Shown in pieces: positions 6,255 through 7,784 of a stretch of DNA of 7,784 nt. Position 1 is the first letter of the stretch. Each line of letters opens with the position of its first letter. The notes beneath the pieces were generated by a model. The model had not been told where the DNA came from, ran no database searches, and worked only from the letters and a program-made list of their open reading frames with translations. The stretch lies in contig JAOUQA010000083.1 of the NCBI GenBank assembly GCA_029879605.1, positions 1-7,784 of the forward strand. The letters are read 5' to 3'. Both the position numbers and the translations under genes were made by a program. This DNA is from Gammaproteobacteria bacterium. GTDB taxonomy: Bacteria; Pseudomonadota; Gammaproteobacteria; SZUA-229.

Positions 6255-6617
6255 ATGCGTGTACTTATTGCTGATGATCAGAATTCCATACGTAATGTAA
6301 TTAAAATGATTGTTACAGATATGGGTGGCGAGATAGCAGGTGAAGCCTGTAATGGGCAGGAGGCAGTCGATAGATATTCTGAAGTGGAGCCTGATCTTGT
6401 GCTGTTGGATATAAATATGCCAAAAATGGATGGTGTTGAAGCATTGCGTAAAATTAAGGAGTTATATCCTGATGCATGTGCTGCAATGTTGACATCCCAG
6501 AATACAAATGAAATGGTTCGTGCCTGTATTGGTTATGGAGCAAGTCATTTCATATTAAAAACTAACCCAGAAACTATACAGCTTGAACTTGAAAAAATAT
6601 GGAAGGAGTTAAATTAG
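6255..6617 (+). CDS. Stand-alone CheY-like response regulator receiver
   Basis: A cytoplasmic phospho-receiver of 120 residues with no output domain. The acidic pair is Asp7-Asp8 (LIADDQ), the phosphoacceptor is Asp52 in LLDINMPKMDG, the switch Thr is Thr80 in AMLTS, and the conserved Lys is Lys102 in FILK. Phe99 stands where CheY has the switch residue Tyr106. One oddity is that Lys102 is followed by Thr-Asn rather than the usual Pro. No histidine kinase is in the window, so the phosphate source lies elsewhere. As a single-domain receiver it must act by protein contact; the next two genes, 4 and 8 nt apart, are the natural targets. ATG 6255 has GAGGT (6238-6242) 12 nt upstream. Family assignment is very secure; the process controlled is inferred to be assembly of a pilus or secretion apparatus. 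Confidence 0.95.
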   Translation: MRVLIADDQNSIRNVIKMIVTDMGGEIAGEACNGQEAVDRYSEVEPDLVLLDINMPKMDGVEALRKIKELYPDACAAMLTSQNTNEMVRACIGYGASHFILKTNPETIQLELEKIWKELN

Positions 6618-6621
6618 CAAT

Positions 6622-6927
6622 ATGGCCTGTAGTCATAAAAACCCTGGGAACTACATGTTTTGCGGTGTATGTGGAGAAGTACGTGATGTAACACGTTGTA
6701 ATTGTGGTTTTGTTAATGAAAGTAAGCAAACATTTTGTGGCAATTGTGGTAGAAATCTTGTGGTTGTTGTAAGTCATCAGGCAGAAGAGATTGTTAGCAG
6801 GGAAGGAAAATATGATCTTTTTGAGTTGGTGAGAAATATAAAAAATGATAAGGGTGAGGTTTTAGGCGATGAAGCAAATGTCACACAGGATGATATTGCC
6901 AGTATTATTAAGAGTCTTAAAGGTTAA
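6622..6927 (+). CDS. Small double zinc-ribbon protein with FliM-like C-terminal peptide
   Basis: A protein of 101 residues, probably cytoplasmic. The first 45 residues contain two zinc-ribbon half-site pairs: Cys3 and His5 with Cys14-x-x-Cys17, then Cys26-x-Cys28 with Cys39-x-x-Cys42. Two structural zinc ions are likely, as in DZANK-type ribbons. A Val-rich linker (47-50) leads to a charged helical part (54-82). The end, VTQDDIASIIKSLKG (87-101), resembles the FliM N-terminal CheY-binding peptide (consensus LSQ-x-EIDALL). No catalytic motif is seen, so an adaptor role is inferred. The gene sits 4 nt after the CheY-like receiver and 8 nt before the assembly ATPase, in one operon. AAGGAG (6603-6608) is 13 nt before ATG 6622, rather distant. 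I know of no named family for the complete protein. Confidence 0.85.
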   Translation: MACSHKNPGNYMFCGVCGEVRDVTRCNCGFVNESKQTFCGNCGRNLVVVVSHQAEEIVSREGKYDLFELVRNIKNDKGEVLGDEANVTQDDIASIIKSLKG

Positions 6928-6935
6928 TATTTGGT

Positions 6936-7784
6936 ATGAAGCTATCAGATGATCTTGCTGCGCAATTTATGCGCCAGGGGAGGATTCCAAAGGAACAGAT
7001 TTCAGATATTTTTGCAATATCCGGGCGTGATGCTGTGAAGTTTGCAGAAGAGATCATTGAGCGCGGTTATATGACACGAGACAAGGTTGGGCCTATCCTG
7101 GGTGATTCTGTTAACTATGCTTATATGGATCTTGATACAACAATATTTCATGATGATGTCGTTGAGATGTTGCCTAAGGATATGGCAAAAGAATTAGAGG
7201 CTATACCTATCTATAAGTTTGGTTCGTCTATTACAGTAGCTTTTAGCCATCCTGATGAACAAAATAAAGTTATTGCAGTTGAAAAAATAATTGGACATCC
7301 AGTCGATCCAGTATTTAGTTTTCCAGATGAGATTGTTTCTGCTATAGAAGTCAACAAGCATACAAAAAAAGAGGTGAACAAGTTTATTGTTGATTTTGAT
7401 TTTGAACAATTTAGTAATCAGACAGATGAGCAGATAGCCAAGGCAAAACCAATAGTTGAAATGTCTGAAGCATTATTGATGCTCGGAATAAAAGAAAAAG
7501 CATCAGATATACATATAGAACCAAAGGAAAATGATTATGTCATCAGGTTTAGAATAGATGGCATGTTAAGGGAGCAATTTAGATTGCCCAGGTTACTTGG
7601 ACCTAATTTAGTGGCTCGATTTAAGGTTATGTCATGTCTTGATATTTCAGAACGGCGCACACCACAGGATGGAAAGATCGCAATGAAGTTAAAGGATGGA
7701 GGCTTTGATGTGCGTGTTTCGACATTGCCGGTGACGCATGGTGAAAAAGTTGTTATGAGATTGCTTGGTAGTGCAGCATCTGGC
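6936..7784 (+). CDS. GspE/PilB-family secretion or pilus assembly ATPase, 5' part
   Basis: The first 283 codons of a gene that runs off the window. Residues 1-150 form a T2SSE/MshEN-like N-terminal region: helical repeats (about 5-60), then a YMDLD...MLPKDMAKELEAIP-type subdomain (63-91) and AFSHPDEQ (102-109). The ATPase N-terminal half follows with SDIHIEP (190-196), RFRIDGML (204-211), DISERRTPQDGKI (236-248) and DVRVSTLP...GEKVVMRLL (258-277), all family landmarks preceding Walker A. The Walker A, Asp box, Walker B and tetracysteine region must lie beyond the end. Whether it drives a type II secretion system or a type IV pilus cannot be decided without neighbours. ATG 6936 has AAAGG (6919-6923) overlapping the previous gene's end, 12 nt away. 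It is co-transcribed with the receiver and zinc-ribbon genes. Codon use is rich in ATA, AGA and AGG. Confidence 0.92.
   Translation, partial: MKLSDDLAAQFMRQGRIPKEQISDIFAISGRDAVKFAEEIIERGYMTRDKVGPILGDSVNYAYMDLDTTIFHDDVVEMLPKDMAKELEAIPIYKFGSSITVAFSHPDEQNKVIAVEKIIGHPVDPVFSFPDEIVSAIEVNKHTKKEVNKFIVDFDFEQFSNQTDEQIAKAKPIVEMSEALLMLGIKEKASDIHIEPKENDYVIRFRIDGMLREQFRLPRLLGPNLVARFKVMSCLDISERRTPQDGKIAMKLKDGGFDVRVSTLPVTHGEKVVMRLLGSAASG

Noticed and set aside
7194..7409. Antisense frame of 71 codons within the assembly ATPase
   Set aside because: It lies fully inside a clear GspE/PilB-family coding region and has no motif of its own.
1..7784. CRISPR arrays, tRNA or rRNA genes, insertion sequences, attachment sites
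   Set aside because: No regularly spaced repeats, cloverleaf-like segments, transposase frames or flanking duplications were seen on reading both strands.

Overview
The window looks like chromosomal DNA of a moderately AT-rich gammaproteobacterium. The basis is an ABC exporter pair close to enterobacterial YadG/YadH, bacterial-type Shine-Dalgarno sites, intrinsic terminators, a Lol-type lipoprotein signal and a GspE/PilB-family ATPase. The exact taxon cannot be read from the sequence. No tRNA, rRNA, CRISPR array or insertion sequence is visible.

Left part (1-3427) is housekeeping or stress DNA. A promoterless C-terminal scrap of a GNAT acetyltransferase (84-218) still has its terminator (237-280). 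A DJ-1/PfpI-family protein of the Hsp31/glyoxalase III type follows (455-1120). Next comes a small DUF3817 membrane protein (1257-1553) with a strong terminator (1578-1605), then a two-gene ABC-2 exporter, yadG-yadH (1743-3427), whose genes are 2 nt apart.

A 503-bp gene-free stretch (3428-3930) carries several palindromes and a candidate promoter. It leads to an apparent two-gene operon of unrecognised function (3931-6012). The first gene encodes a 463-residue multi-spanning inner-membrane protein with a long, mostly helical soluble domain predicted to be cytoplasmic. The second encodes a lipoprotein whose exported domain has a von Willebrand A (VWA) fold signature with a full metal-site (MIDAS) pattern. 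A clean terminator (6041-6070) closes this operon.

The last operon (6255 to the window end) encodes a stand-alone CheY-like receiver, a 101-residue double zinc-ribbon protein, and the first 283 residues of a GspE/PilB-type secretion or pilus assembly ATPase. The zinc-ribbon protein ends in a segment that resembles the N-terminal CheY-binding peptide of the flagellar switch protein FliM. This suggests a chain from phosphorylated receiver to zinc-ribbon adaptor to assembly motor. The two right-hand operons are the part most likely to hold an undescribed system; their functional link to each other is only inferred from adjacency.
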